A stretch of DNA of 64,000 nt, taken from the NCBI RefSeq assembly GCF_029227915.1, contig NC_079888.1:8787001-8851000 (forward strand), given 5' to 3'. A program made the position numbers and the translations under genes. The DNA comes from Hydractinia symbiolongicarpus. Lineage: Eukaryota > Cnidaria > Hydrozoa > Anthoathecata > Hydractiniidae. This document shows, piece after piece, positions 22,861 to 34,841 of this stretch. Positions within the stretch are counted from its first letter, which is position 1, and every line of letters starts with the position of its first letter. The notes under the pieces are model-generated. The model was given only the letters and a program-made list of their open reading frames with translations. It had not been told where the DNA came from and made no database searches.

Positions 22861-25290
22861 GTAGTTGGATCGACGCCAGTATTCTGATTTAGAAGTCGTC
22901 GATCGACGTGGAAGTTTTGTCATACGACTTTAAGAAGTCGTCAAATCATTCTAGAAGTTTTGTCATGCGAATCACCTTGATTCTGGGATTGAAGTCAAAA
23001 GTTTTTGAGTGGTATACTTCGATTGTCAAACAACTGGACTAGTCATGGAATCGGTCTGCTGTTGACTTATTGGTGGCATTATCTATGACGATGTGGAGTA
23101 TTTTGTGTGTTTTTGTAAAAAAAAGAAATGAATAACTTCGATAAGGCTTTACCTCTTAAAGACAACATTAGAATATATACCTCTGTTCAACAATTGAAGA
23201 TATTTTGCAAAGGTTAGAAAGAGGTGTTGGTAGTTTTCAGGATAGTGATAATTTTGATGATGATTTTGTTCTCCTTAATTAGACTGTTTGGCAGAGAAAT
23301 TAGTACACAATTTTAAGCGAAATAGTTTCAAACACACGTGGCAAATATTTCAACAAACCAAAAACCAAAAATATAGTGACTGGAAAAACACTTAGATGTG
23401 ATTAATTGAACAACTGTGTTCTGTGCTAACTCCGGAATGACGACTCGACAAATCCAATAGCAATGACTTTGTTAAATCGTACAACAAAGCTTCTAGGTTG
23501 ATTCTAGGTTAATTCCTTTGCCTCCTAGTGGAGTGAGAGTAGAAAGAGTAGAGTAGAAAGTCGTTAGCATGGAAAACGGATGTTAAACCAAGAATTAATA
23601 TATAGTATGTGCTCCACCAATTCAAGTTTTGTCAACAAACACCTTTTCATTGTCAAAATCAATTTATAGATGAGTTGCAGCATGACATACTGTTTTGATT
23701 TTGCATGGAAGAAATGGACATGCGCACCCATATGCACAAGCAAAAATCTATATTTACCTTAGAGTTCTTACAATCATAAATCTTTATTTCCAAGCTTGAA
23801 GGGATAGAACATCAAATAATTAAATATGTTTGGATCCACAAATATTAGCCACACACGACCTTTTTCATTAATTCAATCATCCATGATTAGAATTTTACCT
23901 TGATCTAAAATTGATTTTCTAGTAAATTTAGTTCAACTTCAGCAGCACAACACTTGTTGACATCTGTTTTTAACAGCAGAAAAAAACGAGCAAGTTCTTC
24001 TTCCTCCCTTTAACTTTTAATCCTGCGGTCCCGAATTAATATGAGATATCTGATCAAAATTAAGTTTACAGCAATTATGTAGGATAGTAAAAACAGTGAT
24101 GTTATATATTACTTTGTTTTCTCAAGTTAGAATGATCTATACTAATTTTTCTCACCAAGCCTCTAATTGCTAGTGCGGTCTGGTTGTATCGAATTGGTGT
24201 ATTGTGTGAAACAATACAACTGGTTTGTGGTTTTAAGTCGTGTGTTTTCACTGTTTTCTCTACTGAGTCCTTCCTGTGCTTCCCTCACAAAACCAAGATT
24301 TTATTTTGATTTTATTTTTATATATTTTTTAATCCTTGTATAATTTGAATTTATTTGTTTGATTATTATTATATTGCTAACCGTCTGAATTTTGCAAGCA
24401 GGCAATACGGGTTTCTAGGCCTTCTGATTGGCTAAGCGCTTTTGACGACAGGCTTTTATTTTGCGGTATTGCCTGTCGTGAAGAAAAATGGTAGCTTAAA
24501 ACAGGCACGAAAAACAAGTTTCAAGAGGCATTCGAAATGATTATTATCAAGTCCTACAATACATTTATCAAAAAAAACATTTTCATAGCATAGAAACAAA
24601 AACAATGTCAAGTTTAGCTGTTAAAATAACCAAATTCAGCAACATTCTGTCTGGATGCTTCTTCAACATACTCATTGACTAGCTAGCTGCTACATTGTCG
24701 ATAAAAAACAATGTTTTAATATTTTGCGGTACAGCCCAGGGTAATCGGTTATTATTGTATTAATGTACCTACAATTGTGTGAAACTTGAAATACTGATCA
24801 AAAAAATGTATAGCATTGTGTCCTTTTGTGGATGATTACAATTATATTGAGGTTTAAAGGTTATTTCATGACATCATCACCCCGTCTCATCCACTTTGGT
24901 AATGTCTTAGACAGAGAGACAGAAGTAGCCTTTTACTATGCTAGATCTATAAATTAGTTCCTTAAAATCTGTAGAGTTAATAGCTAATTTGTCTAATGTT
25001 GGACTTCTTTTTTTACCTGTCAGAATGTGCATGTATATGAAAGTTTGTTCAGCGTTTGTTTAAAACACAGTTAAGATCAAATTAAAAGCAGGTATATTAT
25101 TATGCCCCTTCCAACTCATGCAAGCATGGACGACAGACCTTAAGCCCTGAATGATGATGCACAATTTTATAGCTGATCTATTGTTAAATTTTAAGTAAGA
25201 AGGAAAAGATAATTCTAATCTGAAATGTTATGAATGTCCAAGTGCAAGATTTACAAACCTGCATAAATTTTTGTTTTTTAATTATATTTT
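22860..25290. other. Intergenic DNA with LINE tails and short repeats
   Basis: No gene seen. GAAGTTTTGTCATRCGA occurs twice near 22910 and 22957 next to ATCGACG/CGTCGAT inverted repeats. LINE 3' tails lie at 23552-23588 and 25095-25160 (CCAACTCATGCAAGCATGG, then TGATGATG). A small inverted repeat (CGACAGGC...GCCTGTCG) sits near 24445-24480. Confidence 0.5.
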
Positions 25291-25314
25291 TACATATAGA
25301 GTAATTCAAAAAAA

Positions 25315-28300
25315 ATGGAAAAAAGTTTAAATACTGAATTGGACAATATGTAAGTTAATGTTTTTTATTTTTTATTGATAGTAATATATGTCTGGAAAAA
25401 TCCTCAAGAATTCACCTGTTAAAATTATCCATAGAAATTAAAACGCAGATACTTGCAGCTCTCATGTTTGTCTTACAGACAGATAGCGAGCATTATAATA
25501 TACATAACAACTTCACACTACAAATTCTACATCACACCAGTTAATTGTCTTGTGAAAGTCATTCTGACATTTTGTTTTAGTCATTTGTTCAAAGAGTTAT
25601 TTAAAAAGCTTTCATCTATCTGCATTCAAATTATGTTAATGACAGTAACCAAAAAAGATATTTAAGCATCAACCACTTTTTATGCACCATTTTTCATGTG
25701 TGACATGCATTGATGCTTTTTCTAGACAATTTAACTTTTTTTGATTTGGTCATATTTTTCTATCTAAAACACACATTTATACAGAATATATGTTTTGAAC
25801 TTGTATCGCCAAGCCACAAAACACCTTGCTATGCTTCTTATCATAGTATGAACTCAAAGTGCAAGCGTTAGGTGCAACCTGTTCATATTACATTATTATA
25901 TTTGATTTTGTACTGTTGTGCACTATAAATGGTATAATTTCAAATGAAAACAAGTGCTTGCTGCACAATATAACAAATACCGCAAACATCCATTAACCAA
26001 AAAAAAGTTTTTTACAACTAAGGTTAAAGGTTAACCTCAAAGTGATTGAGTAATTTATTATTCTTTCTTCATGTAAAAATTTGGTTTATTTGGTTTATAA
26101 CTATTAACCTTTGGAATGGGGATGTGTTATTGGTAATGTAACTGTTAATTTTATCGCTTAACATCAGAAGTCTATGTTGGGTTAAAACTACTGGGTAAGG
26201 TCCAAGGTTTTTATTTTCTCAACCTGAGATTTTCCTGCAATGTTTCGTAATAATAGTTTATCTTAAATTTCCCACAGGTAACGTTTCTTTGGTGCTAACC
26301 TGTAAGTAGATGAGCATCAATCACACCATCAGCAATGCAATTTCTGCTGATAATGCTAAACATCACAAAAATGTTCTCTTGCTGCTTAACTAAGCCAGCC
26401 TGTCTCAGATACATTTTCCCTTTAAATCGGGTTGCACCAGTTTTCCCAGTTGAATTAACTTTGATCAGCCTTGTACATCAAACTTTACCAAACGCAGGCC
26501 AATGGCGTGCGTTTTACTTTTGTTCATACTAAAACTTGCGAGAAGGCTGCTCAGTTTCTACTTCAACCATGTTCAAGGACGTACTGAGGCAAATCAAAGT
26601 CAATGCCATCACCTCTGTTGCCATGGCTTCAGCCTCATTTTGTAAAATTCCTGTTTAAAATGGAGAAAAAAATGCTTTAAATAGTATCATTTAATAAAAA
26701 AACACTGTATCAGGTTTTTAAAGCTAACTTACCAAACAAATCTTAGCAGCAGCAGCCTGGTATCATTCTTGTTTTTGTTTTTATTTTAGTATGAAAGAGA
26801 CTTCAGTATCTGGTGTGATTTGTGCTGATCTGCATGGACTACCACTGGCAGGTATACATTTCCTTTACTAAGTTAACAATATGCAGCAGAACTATCTCGC
26901 TATTAGTTGAAAATTAGGCACTTTCAATTTTTAGAATAATTTTGGCAATACAATCAGTACAATCAGCATTTCGGTGACAAAAAGTCAATATTTTGATGTC
27001 ACTATTATTATGTCGGAGAAGGAAGCAGTTTTTAACCTTTTGGACCATCGTGGCCTAAAACGACAGGTCACACAAAATCCAACACATTGATGTTACCTTT
27101 ATATTCAGCTTGCTCGCTTTTTTTGTTAACTGCCAAATTTTGTTGCTAACGTAGCCAATTTTTGCCTAAAAAGGCATTTAAGTGTAATACAGTACTAAAG
27201 TAATCACAGGTAATGCATAATTCATGATCATGTATATTCATGTATATTCATAGCAGTGTTGTCATTGTTCTAATGGAAACAATTTTTATCTTAGCTATAA
27301 CCATGTTTTTGTGTTTAATTTAATCCTACGCAAATCTTTCTTTTCAGCTAAAGGTATAGCTGATACATCCACTGCAGGTGCAATCTCTTCAATTGCACTA
27401 CAAGCGTCAAAACTATTTCCAAACTTAAACGAAACACCTGTTATCAGTATAGAGGGAGAATCAAGGTAAATGATGTTTTGGCTTTAATCTAATGCTTTGT
27501 TTTGCATTGAAGGGAATCTCCAGTAAAGAATTGATGTATCAAACCGATACCATGACCTCGGTTAATCACACTTTACCTAGCAAGGATCCATATAGTTCTC
27601 TTTCTGTAAAAGAAACTTGCCTAAATACAAGTCTCCTAATTGACATGGTTTTTTATAATCCTATACCTTTGATGTTTTGACTTTAAGATCAGCGAATGAG
27701 AGGCTAGAATTATGCTATTATGCACCGGAATGGTTTTCAAAACAAAAGGACGAAACCTGTTTAATTTTTTTTTTCATTTTAAAAGCCACGCTTTTTTAGA
27801 ACGTAAAAACTCAATTCTCCTAAATTGTTAAAAGTTCTCGCACCCATTGTTCTCTAAGCCTCTGAAATTTCATAGTTCAAAGTTGATACAAAGTTGCAAA
27901 TTTTTATATAAACAAATGATTGTTTACACTTCTTCCGAAACATTATCCAGTTACGTCCAAAAATTGTTTAGTTATTGTGTACCTGGTTAAGTTTATTAGA
28001 CACATTATTTATTTTCAAAGTATTTTATATTTATTTTTAAAATATTTTAATTTTACTATTATTTATCAACTTATTCGCCGAAACAAATTGTTTAGAAATT
28101 GTTTAAAATTTTGGGGAGGTTGTATAAATTTCAAAAAAAAGAGTGTATGCTCTTTTGACGAGCAGATTCATTTTTTCATTTAAAGCCTGAATTGTTAAGG
28201 CTTAACTTTTGGGTGTCGGCCTGAAATTGCTTGGCGTGTTATTTTACCAGATTCCACTTGAGTTTAGCTTTATACTTATCTTTGCTTAGCACTTACCTAA

Positions 28301-28660
28301 TTTTTGACCCAAATCTCACCCCTAGTTGCTTTTAAGTAAACGTGTATATTCATTCTCGCGCATACTCTTTTCACCCGTAAAATCATACTAATTTTTGGAT
28401 ACTGAGATAACTATGGGCAAAATTTACTACAAATTTATTTTGCTTTTAAAACTTAAGATAAGGTACTAACTTAGGTCCAATACCAAGTTTCCCATAAACC
28501 CCTATTATCTCCATCCTGTCTGTTACGGAAACACGAGCCATAAACATATATTACTACTGGCTTGGTCAACTAATTCATATTTACCCGTGTTTTTTTTAGT
28601 GATCTGTTGATACGGCAGGAAGACAAGATAGTTTTAGGAATATACAAAAGCAGAGTTTGA
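25315..28660 (+). CDS. LAMTOR5: LAMTOR5 (Ragulator subunit, HBXIP), four exons
   Basis: The coding exons are 25315-25349, 26790-26851, 27348-27465 and 28600-28660. All introns have GT..AG ends and the phases join without error, giving 91 residues, the same length as human LAMTOR5. The start MEKSLNTELDNIMKE aligns with the human N-terminus. The roadblock-like fold is visible in SVSGVICADLHGLPLA (exon 2), GAISSIALQASKLFPN and ETPVISIEGES (exon 3), and the terminal LIRQEDKIVLGIYKSRV (exon 4). By family, it is part of the lysosomal Ragulator complex that anchors Rag GTPases and activates mTORC1. An acceptor-like ACATATAG lies 14 nt before the ATG. Intron 1 is 1.44 kb. No part of the gene looks damaged. 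The protein is too short per exon to be found by ORF length. Confidence 0.93.
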
Positions 28661-28844
28661 TCCTTTTATTCATAAAATTTCATTTCTAAATATATAATTT
28701 TTCTTTTCTATTTTCTACCAATTATATGAATATAAGTAAAAGAAAAGTAAGTTCTGTACCACATCACTTTGTTTATTAAAGTCACGTGTTTGTAACTATT
28801 CAATCCAATTTTTGTATTTTTAATTTATTCTTAGAGTTACATAT

Positions 28845-28854
28845 AATAAATAAA
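28845..28854 (+). terminator. Overlapping AATAAA polyadenylation signals of LAMTOR5
   Basis: AATAAATAAA, two overlapping canonical hexamers, lies 185 nt after the LAMTOR5 stop codon. Confidence 0.6.
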
Positions 28855-29590
28855 GGTATCATGTGGTTGTGTCGTCTCTGTTTTAGTCTTTTTGATGTGG
28901 CCTGACCCTCGTCGCATTTTTTTAATAATTTAATACCTAAAAAAAGTATTTATCGTTTTTTTATTTTACACATTTGGTTTCTTTGGGTAAAAAAACACTT
29001 TAGAGCATTTTAGGCTTCGCTTTACTTTAAGAAATTGTTGATAAATAAAAAAAATGGATTCATTGAGCTTTGTGTGCATTATACCTATGTGTGCATTATA
29101 CCTATATAACACGGACCTACATAATGTTTCCCCTGGTTGTAGGACACTAACCGATCTTAGACGCGGGAATTCCCAATCGTAAGATCAGCTGATTGGGTTT
29201 CTCCACATGGTAAATACTGACCTGGAAAAACCTGGAAAAATTAATTCCTTCTAAAGAGTTGCTGGAATATAATAAAAATAAAAATGTCCTGAAATTCAGT
29301 TTTCATATTTCTGTATTTACCTGCTTCTGAAAGTTCGCAGGAACAAGAGTCATATTTTAGCTTTACGAAAATTTGCCAGCCCTTTCATTTGATCAACCAA
29401 CCTGATTATTGCACACAGCCTTAAAAGAACTTGTTTAAATGTTAACTTGTCTGAAGGCTGCTCTTCTACGAATTACTGTCAGTAAAAAGCGGCTCTGTTA
29501 AATAACAATGAAGAATTCGGAAATTACGCGAAATTATCTTTTTTTATTAATTTCACAAAAAAAAACTTCTTTTCGCAAGAAGCTTTTCCC

Positions 29591-29703
29591 GAAATCGTCA
29601 ACCGCGTCCTCAAGACTTGTTAGGCTTTTTATATTTGAAAGGCCTGACGGCAGTCTAAATATAAAAAAGCGTAGAAAGTCCTGGGGACGGGTTTACGAAA
29701 TCT
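29591..29703. mobile_element. Foldback element, ~46-bp imperfect inverted arms
   Basis: The left arm (29591-29636) and right arm (29657-29703) pair through GAAATCG, GTCCTCAAGACTT and GCTTTTTATATTT against their complements, with a loop of about 20 nt. The right arm carries GTCCTGGGGACGG, the same CGTCCCCAGG signature as the elements at 7408 and 7952. A 101-codon open frame across this hairpin (29508-29813) is a by-product. Confidence 0.6.
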
Positions 29704-29819
29704 CGAATTTTGACTTGAACTTTGATTTGAACGTGTTGAAATTATTAAAAAAAAAATCTGATTCCCGCCCCCACCATGCAGTTCGGAATCTAAAAAATTG
29801 CCTGAGGTATTAATTACCT

Positions 29820-31850
29820 TCCTAAAGGTAGCAATATAGCATTTTTTAACAAATACAGCTCCTTGTGTTGTCTCTGTTCCCTCGTCGAAACAAACTTTTT
29901 GATTTACTGATATTTAATATATTTTACAGATCGTAGCTTATTTTACCGCCAAAAAGAATACTGAAGGAAAATTTTCCTATTTTAGAAAAAAAGGTATCAA
30001 ATTCATCATAAAAAAATTAATTATCCATAAACAGGTTATCTAGACGTCTACGTGGTTCTAATGTGTGTATATTTTCTTGCATATTGACTTTTAAGTGGTC
30101 CGCTTATAACACCCCATTCTTTGGAAATAGCAGGGAATGAGCTTATTGAACCGTTTCGTAGCCCCTAAGGCTCGAATACCGACTGAATTTTGTTGCGTGT
30201 TTATTGTTCTCACTTACAATGCGTAAAAAAACAGTTCTATGTCCACATTAAGACATTTGTACATGGTCCTAAAATGGCTAAATAGACTATGAAAACGTTT
30301 AAAAATGTAATATTATTTTCTGACATTTCCTTATTAACAGTTTCACAAAACATCTTTAACTTGAAAGATTCAATACAAACACTACATTTTTTCTACTGAT
30401 TCTTTGGATATTTTGTTGTTTTATATACATGATTCTGTACGATATGTCGTATGTACCAAAAATTGCATTGCTTATGTATCTATCTTTGGGCTTCAACAGC
30501 ACCCGTATCTTAAGCTAATCTAAAGACCTTGTCACTGGGACTGTTCCTGTAAATATCAATGGTTTGTGTCCTCTTATCGACGACTGAAAGTTTAAAAAGA
30601 AACTGAAATATTCTAATCAGCACGCCAAGAAATTAAAAATTCTACCAATCCAGTTGTTTCTTCTTGTTTTTATGAAATATCACAACCATCTTTAAAATTG
30701 CTAAAAATAAAGTCTGCATGTGAACAAGACATGCTGAGACCAAACGCTATCCCAACTCTCGTTATGCATTTCAGATTCAGTTTTTGCTTATGCGTGCTTG
30801 AGATGCAAAATTGATTTCTCCATGTATAAGGCCAGCTTACTGACCGACTTATTTTAAGACCAAGTAAGAGAATGCAAGCCAAATTTATGGTTCCAGAAAG
30901 AACCTAAGTCGGAAAAGGACAATAAGATTTCTTGCCACTACATGATTTTATGTGTTTTAGTAAGCTTAAAGATCAATATTTACTTGATGCAGAAGTTCGT
31001 GAAAAATAGATGTTTTTAGGCGAATTTAATCCTAAACTGGAGTGCGCATTTACCAAGGATAATTTGTTTTCTGTGGAAAAACAAAATAACACTTGGAAAA
31101 GGAAATATTTTGTTACCAAAGCAATGTTTCTTTTGAAACGAAGAGAGTGGGCCGCATTTAGATTCTACGCAACGACGAATACAAACTTTTTTATTATGTT
31201 AATTCCATCAGGACAGTCTAAAACACCGCATTGCAGTATCCAATAAATATCCTTTTCTTTTTCAGAGTCAGTGCAATGTAAATTCTCACGAAATAGACCT
31301 GAGAAAGCACAAACATGACTAACGGCTGCTGCAGTTGGTTTTTTAGTCTTTTGGATTTTTTCTCTCATTATTTAATGCTCTCACCTGAGCATGTTGTTTT
31401 GCTCAAAGTGAGAAAATAATTAATCATCGGCGTTATAAATATATATAATAAAAAATACTTAGCTTTTATTTGTTTCTTTTTAAATAAGTATATGCCTCTT
31501 TAGGCCCCCCAAAAACTGGTCGTAATTCAACTTGTGCTAAAAAAAGTATTCTAGTTTCATTTATACGGACGTCCTTTATTTCAGATCATTCATTGTCAAA
31601 ACAGCCACCATCTAAATATTTCAAGGAAGGAAGTTTTCTAATTTACTGAAACAGAGAGCAGCAGAAACAACCAAGCAACGACGAAAGCACTAAGATACAA
31701 CCAGAATACAATGGCAAATATTAACTGCATGTTTTAGACACTTAAATGCCAATATTTTAACTTTTGAACTAACGGGACATTGAACTACTTGTTCTATTAA
31801 AGTTGTTTAAAGGTTATTGATCCGTATTATGGAATTTGATACATCAATAC
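29820..31850. other. Intergenic DNA, no supported gene
   Basis: Open segments at 31010-31246 (+) and 30670-30882 (-) have reasonable composition, but lack a convincing pair of splice sites, and the minus one lacks an ATG. I do not call them. Confidence 0.35.
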
Positions 31851-31854
31851 TGTT

Positions 31855-32462
31855 ATGACTGATCGTCAGCCGGACAATAGACCGGACCTCGAGACGCGAC
31901 AATTGGAACGGAATCAAAATGGTAGATGGTTGTCTTTAAAAGAAAGATATTTTGTTTATGTTTATATGTCTTGTTTTTGTTCTTTATCCCTCCCAACATG
32001 AATTCTTCAAATACAGTTGAAGTCTACTTTTTTTCTTCCATAAATTCAGTTTTTAATGTTACATTTGCGATTTTGATTTTGAAATTTCAGGATCCTTCCA
32101 TATTCCTTGGTCTACTTTAAACTTCAGGATTTTCCAGTTTATTTGTAACCCCGGTTTGCTTATATATGTTTCTAATGACGGAAATCTTAAAAGGGTCCTT
32201 CGTCTAACTGATTGTAGAGAAACTAAAAACACTGGACTTTCTGCAAGCATGGAAGTAAAAGACCAAGATATTAAAGTCACTGAAAATGATAAAAACGACT
32301 CCATTAGTAAGTCTGGAACACATTTGTTTTGACTTCAGTAATTCCAATCTTATTTATATTAACTGGTGATTGCATAATCATATATATTTTTCAGCAACAA
32401 CGAACCGTCAGTTGTGCAGCAAACACAAAACATGCTCGAAATGTTATGAAAATCAGATTTAA
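31855..32462 (+). CDS. Tentative three-exon gene, 116-residue unknown protein
   Basis: Three segments join in phase: 31855-31921 (ATG start, donor G|GTAGAT), 32091-32306 (acceptor TTTGAAATTTCAG, donor ATTA|GTAAGT) and 32395-32462 (acceptor TATATATTTTTCAG, stop TAA). The protein would begin MTDRQPDNRPDLETRQ, contain FHIPWSTLNFRIFQ and NPGLLIYVSNDGN, and end in a Cys-rich CSKHKTCSKCYENQI. The middle exon is the best part: open for 216 nt with good sites at both ends. No family is recognised and there is no clear signal peptide. Since AT-rich DNA offers many splice-like sites, a chance assembly is a real possibility. Confidence 0.3.
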
Positions 32463-32469
32463 AACAACC

Positions 32470-33550
32470 CACAAAAACCATCAAACCATGCTTCGCTCTG
32501 AGAACTGATGTTTTTGGCGCATCAGACTGACAGACAGGACAACACAAACCTACTTCGTCTACCATGCATGTTTATTGCGCTATTTAGGTAAAACAAGGAA
32601 AACACTTAACTGAGTTTGGCGTGCTAACTTGTATTTACAGTGGCAGTGACTTGAAAGAATATTAAAGCCACTTTCACAAAAATGTAGAAGAAACAGAGAA
32701 TTTCTTTTCAAAGTATAAGCATGTTGAGCAAGGTTAACTACATTTTATTCATTGCTACACAGATGACAGCTTTCTTCAAAACACAGGAACAAAACATAGA
32801 GCGATGTGATATGCAAAATAAGTATAAAGATGATAAAAATTTTCACGTGCAAAATATGCCAATTGGCATGGTCAAAATAATGATCACTCAATTTTGAAAT
32901 GTCAAAATGAGAGCCCATTAGCTAATACAGAATTAAATTTCTTATTTGGCAGTACTGAACCATGTCAACCTTGGAGGTGACCAGAAATCGTGTTAACTAA
33001 CAAAAGATTGTCGATGGAAAATCATGAATATTCAAAGAGAACATCCTCTTTCAAATGTCATCCCAAGGAAAGTGGTGATAACACTTAAGCAGAGATATAA
33101 ACGAGACAGAAACGGGATGAACAAATACGAGATAAAAAAAAAGAAATCAAGTTAAAGGTACGTATTTTATTATTACAGATTATATTCAAATATCTTTGTT
33201 GTCAACGCTACTTACAACTTCTAGTTCCTAGCATTACTTACCACTGGTAGAAATGTCTAATTCAATGGAACATTACAAAACGTATGTCTTGTTAATGCAC
33301 GTGTGTAGAGATGAAACACCGACTATCTTATTGAAGAAAACAATCATGTGAAAGTCAGACACTTTTGAACATTTTTCAATAAAAACACACTAAGGATCAA
33401 ACATACAGCATCGTATCTAACCAACCTGTGACAGCCCATTGTGTCCTTTTGACAACAAATCAAAGTGACATTTTCTAATAGGAAAAAAATAAGTAAATAA
33501 CGGGAAGTTTTAATTTCCTTGGGGTTTCTTTCCTAATGGCTGACTCTTCC
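32470..33550. other. Intergenic DNA, no gene seen
   Basis: No domain-like frame, RNA gene or long repeat was noticed in this stretch. Confidence 0.4.
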
Positions 33551-33559
33551 TCCCCTCCT

Positions 33560-33830
33560 ACTGTAACTATGTTACATTACCGCCAAAGGTACGTATAGCA
33601 TTGCTCTAACTTCCTTGCCTGCCGCACAAGCCGGTTAGCGGTAAGTAGATGGCACCAAATGGGCTGACAACACTGCATTTAAAGTGCGCCATAGTTGGGA
33701 CTCGAACCTGAAACCTTGAATGAATGTTTTTTCCTCGGAATGAACTAGAGATACAAAAACAGATGAATCCTGAGTGGTTATGAACCACAACTCTGGAAAA
33801 TGTATTTACAATTTCATTTACACCCATTTT
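33560..33830 (-). mobile_element. Possible tRNA-derived SINE remnant
   Basis: On the minus strand AGGTTTCAGGTTCGAGTCCC contains a perfect Pol III B box (GGTTCGAGTCC, plus-strand 33692-33702 region). A GTGGTTCATAACCACTC segment upstream might be an A-box region but is about 80 nt away, longer than in a tRNA. It shows no similarity to the SINE at 5252. An A box-less chance B box is the alternative. Confidence 0.3.
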
Positions 33831-34542
33831 ACTCCAATTTGCTCAAAGTTTATGTTGAAGTTATAATTTTGATAAATCGCAAAAATTTTATGAGCATCAA
33901 TTCGGTAAAGTTTAATACTCGAAAAGTTTAATAATTCGCAAAATTTAATACTCGTGAGAGTTTCCAAGAGTAACGATTCGCGAAAATTTATGCTAGCAAA
34001 ATGCGTCGCGAATGTTTCGCATTAATACCTTTGGATCACAACGCCCTCGAGTGGTGTTTCATAACAACTATTGATTGCGCCCTTTCACGCCAATATTATT
34101 GTAGTAGAAGTAACCCGGTTCGCTAAAATTTTACATGTTAATTTTTGCTATGTAATTTTCATGCTCCAATTTACGCGCTTTTTTGTAAATTTTCAATTTC
34201 TGGGGTTTCAATAAAAGAGCATAAAAGTTAAAAATTAAGAAATCTTTTTCAGACCAGGAGCGAAAAGTTTATGTTTAAGTTAGAATTTTGATAAAAGAAG
34301 TACTACAGGAAACTTTGAGGTAAGTGACGTTGAGTTTTAGCGAAAAGGGACAATAAAAAAGATTATAACATCAGGAATATTGAAAAAGGCCAAATTTTCT
34401 CCTTATTACTTTTGCCTAAATATTACCGCAGGTAAATAGTATTACATATTGCTAAAGTCTCAAACGATCTGCATCAAAGGTCCAAGGACTAGTACTAAGT
34501 CGCCATGATTGTCAAATGCGACTGGTAAAGAAAGGATAATTA

Positions 34543-34548
34543 TTTATT
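34543..34548 (-). terminator. Candidate polyadenylation signal for the Ig receptor gene
   Basis: TTTATT on the plus strand gives AATAAA on the minus strand, about 295 nt past the stop codon of the Ig-domain gene. Confidence 0.35.
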
Positions 34549-34841
34549 GAAATACGTACTAATAAAAAACATGTATTTCTCAACTAGAATTTTATGGTAT
34601 AAATCGTATAAATGTTTTTTAAAATGCTAGCTAAAAAGTATTTTTCAAAAATCATATCTCAAAATAAATAAATGATACATTTATGTCACCGAGTGACGTG
34701 AAAAAAACACATTCCACTGGATAGGTTTTGCAATGTTGCATCAGAAAACGTTAAGATATATCACATCGGCGACACTTGCACGACTTATTTTTGTCTCTCT
34801 AACTTTGTTTCTAAATCTTAATTTTTTGCGGTTATTTACAG

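Noticed and set aside
29508-29813. 101-codon plus-strand frame
   Set aside because: It runs straight through the foldback element at 29591-29703, so its openness comes from the repeat.
31010-31246. Open segment after a weak acceptor, reading EFNPKLECAFTKDNLF
   Set aside because: It meets a stop without a usable donor and cannot be joined in phase to the candidate gene at 31855.
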